From contig NZ_VFIY01000018.1 in the NCBI RefSeq assembly GCF_006385175.1, forward strand, positions 62,001 through 126,000: 64,000 nucleotides of DNA, given 5' to 3'. This DNA is from Emcibacter nanhaiensis (GTDB lineage: Bacteria > Pseudomonadota > Alphaproteobacteria > Sphingomonadales > Emcibacteraceae). The notes beneath the pieces are model-generated. The model searched no databases. It had not been told where the DNA came from and worked only from the letters and a program-made list of their open reading frames with translations. The position numbers and the translations under genes are program-made. Shown here one piece after another: positions 63,293 to 64,000 of this stretch; position 1 is the stretch's first letter; every line of letters begins with the position of its first letter.

Positions 63293-63883
63293 TTACCCCA
63301 TTGCCTCATGCACTTTATCCTTCACCGCCGGTAGCACCTCCTCTTCGAACCAGGGGTTCTGCTTGAGCCAGCGGATATTGCGCGGGCTCGGGTGCGGCAG
63401 GGGAATAATCCCCTCGCCCATAAATTCCCGCCAGTTGCGCACGGTCTCGGTCAGGGTCTTGCCCTGCCGGCCCCTGAGGTGCCAGGCATGGGCATACTGG
63501 CCGATCACCAGGGTCAGGCGGATGTCGGGGAGCTGCGCCAGCAACCTCTCCCGCCAGGTCGCGGCGCATTCCGGGCGCGGCGGCAGGTCACCGCCGGTCC
63601 CGGTGCCGGGATAGCAGAAGCCCATGGGCAGGATCGCCATCAGCTCCGGATCGTAAAACTGCTCCCGGCTCACCCCCATCCAGTCGCGCAGCCGGTCGCC
63701 GCTCGGGTCATTGAAGGGAATCCCGGTCTCATGCACCTTTTTGCCCGGCGCCTGCCCGGCCACCAGGATCCGCGATCCCGGCGCCATCTGGAACACCGGC
63801 CGCGGCCCCAGCGGCAGCTTGTCAGCGCACAGGGTGCAGGCCCGCACCTCGGCCAGAAGTTTGTCAAAATCCCTGTTCTTCAT
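63293..63883 (-). CDS. Uracil-DNA-glycosylase-family protein
   Basis: A 196-residue member of the UDG superfamily. VAGQAPGKKVHETGIPFNDPSG contains the GxAPG motif A region and PHPSPRNIRW the motif B His. Cys16 and Cys19 of ACTLC, with Cys90 and Cys106, could carry an iron-sulphur cluster as in family 4 enzymes, but spacing is not diagnostic. I start at MKNRDFDKLL; the frame is open further upstream without support. Uracil repair is likely; substrate scope is not established. Confidence 0.78.
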   Translation of the reverse strand: MKNRDFDKLLAEVRACTLCADKLPLGPRPVFQMAPGSRILVAGQAPGKKVHETGIPFNDPSGDRLRDWMGVSREQFYDPELMAILPMGFCYPGTGTGGDLPPRPECAATWRERLLAQLPDIRLTLVIGQYAHAWHLRGRQGKTLTETVRNWREFMGEGIIPLPHPSPRNIRWLKQNPWFEEEVLPAVKDKVHEAMG

Positions 63884-64000
63884 TGTCCAGAGCCTAGCTT
63901 GTCCAGTCCCTGAGGGCCAGTGATTTTGCCCCGACACCGGCTGTCCTGGTCGGAAAATCCTGCCGGATATATATGCCGGCGGCAAAAGCTGCAGGCGCCA

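Overview
The window looks like chromosomal DNA of an alphaproteobacterium with a GC-rich genome (rough impression, high fifties per cent). The reasons are the phoR-pstSCAB-phoU-phoB gene order, PstA and PstC longer than the enterobacterial proteins, an IalB-type secreted protein, a FixK/FNR-like box before a truncated haemoglobin, and a large exosortase A (XrtA) exopolysaccharide locus. I cannot place the organism below class level with confidence. Coding density is high. No phage, insertion sequence or CRISPR array is visible.

Layout. Positions 1-4240 hold a cut-off Phd/YefM antitoxin with a repeated operator, then glmS and glmU (UDP-GlcNAc synthesis) and a phosphoglycolate phosphatase. Positions 4235-7001 are a leftward four-gene cassette: a small Tat-signal protein, a PqqD-like protein, an HPr-kinase-related protein and a nucleotidyltransferase. 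Positions 7427-15087 are the phosphate regulon, with an 11-bp-periodic PHO box before pstS and a strong terminator after phoB. Positions 15371-40879 are the exosortase A region: a leftward block for secretion, chain length and sorting (protease, XrtA/EpsI, FemAB, deacetylase, ATPase, outer-membrane protein, tyrosine kinase, Wzz-like and Wza-like proteins); a divergent block of small-molecule enzymes (asparagine-synthase homologue, PLP decarboxylase, acyl ligase on the left; GNAT-like protein, acyl carrier protein, two alpha/beta hydrolases and a second asparagine-synthase homologue on the right); then a deacetylase with a previously easy-to-miss 47-residue membrane protein, an O-antigen-ligase-like protein, UDP-GlcNAc 2-epimerase and a flippase.

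Positions 40870-54918 are mainly housekeeping and metabolism: rlmN, an IalB-like protein, a CoA-transferase pair, a VOC protein, iron superoxide dismutase, four tandem EamA/DMT exporters (two with duplicated promoters), a short-chain dehydrogenase, a universal stress protein, pterin dehydratase, sirtuin, low-molecular-weight phosphatase and a Bax-inhibitor-1 homologue. Positions 55069-56741 contain tRNA-Arg(CCG), a ten-C tract, an exported DJ-1-like protein and a degenerate second copy of the tRNA. The right end has a solute-binding protein, a truncated haemoglobin behind an FNR/FixK-like box, a ferritin-like protein, a 1334-residue RTX/beta-helix surface protein, a DUF4440-like protein and a uracil-DNA-glycosylase-family protein.

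How the parts fit. GlmS, GlmU and the WecB-type epimerase together could supply UDP-GlcNAc and UDP-ManNAc for the polymer. The export and length-control proteins would assemble it, and XrtA would sort PEP-CTERM proteins. No glycosyltransferase and no PEP-CTERM substrate is visible here, so these must lie elsewhere. The two points most worth a closer look are the Tat-protein/PqqD/HprK-like/nucleotidyltransferase cassette and the XrtA-linked ligase-ACP-decarboxylase-amidotransferase set, whose two asparagine-synthase homologues both lack the glutaminase cysteine and whose two hydrolases both lack the usual serine.
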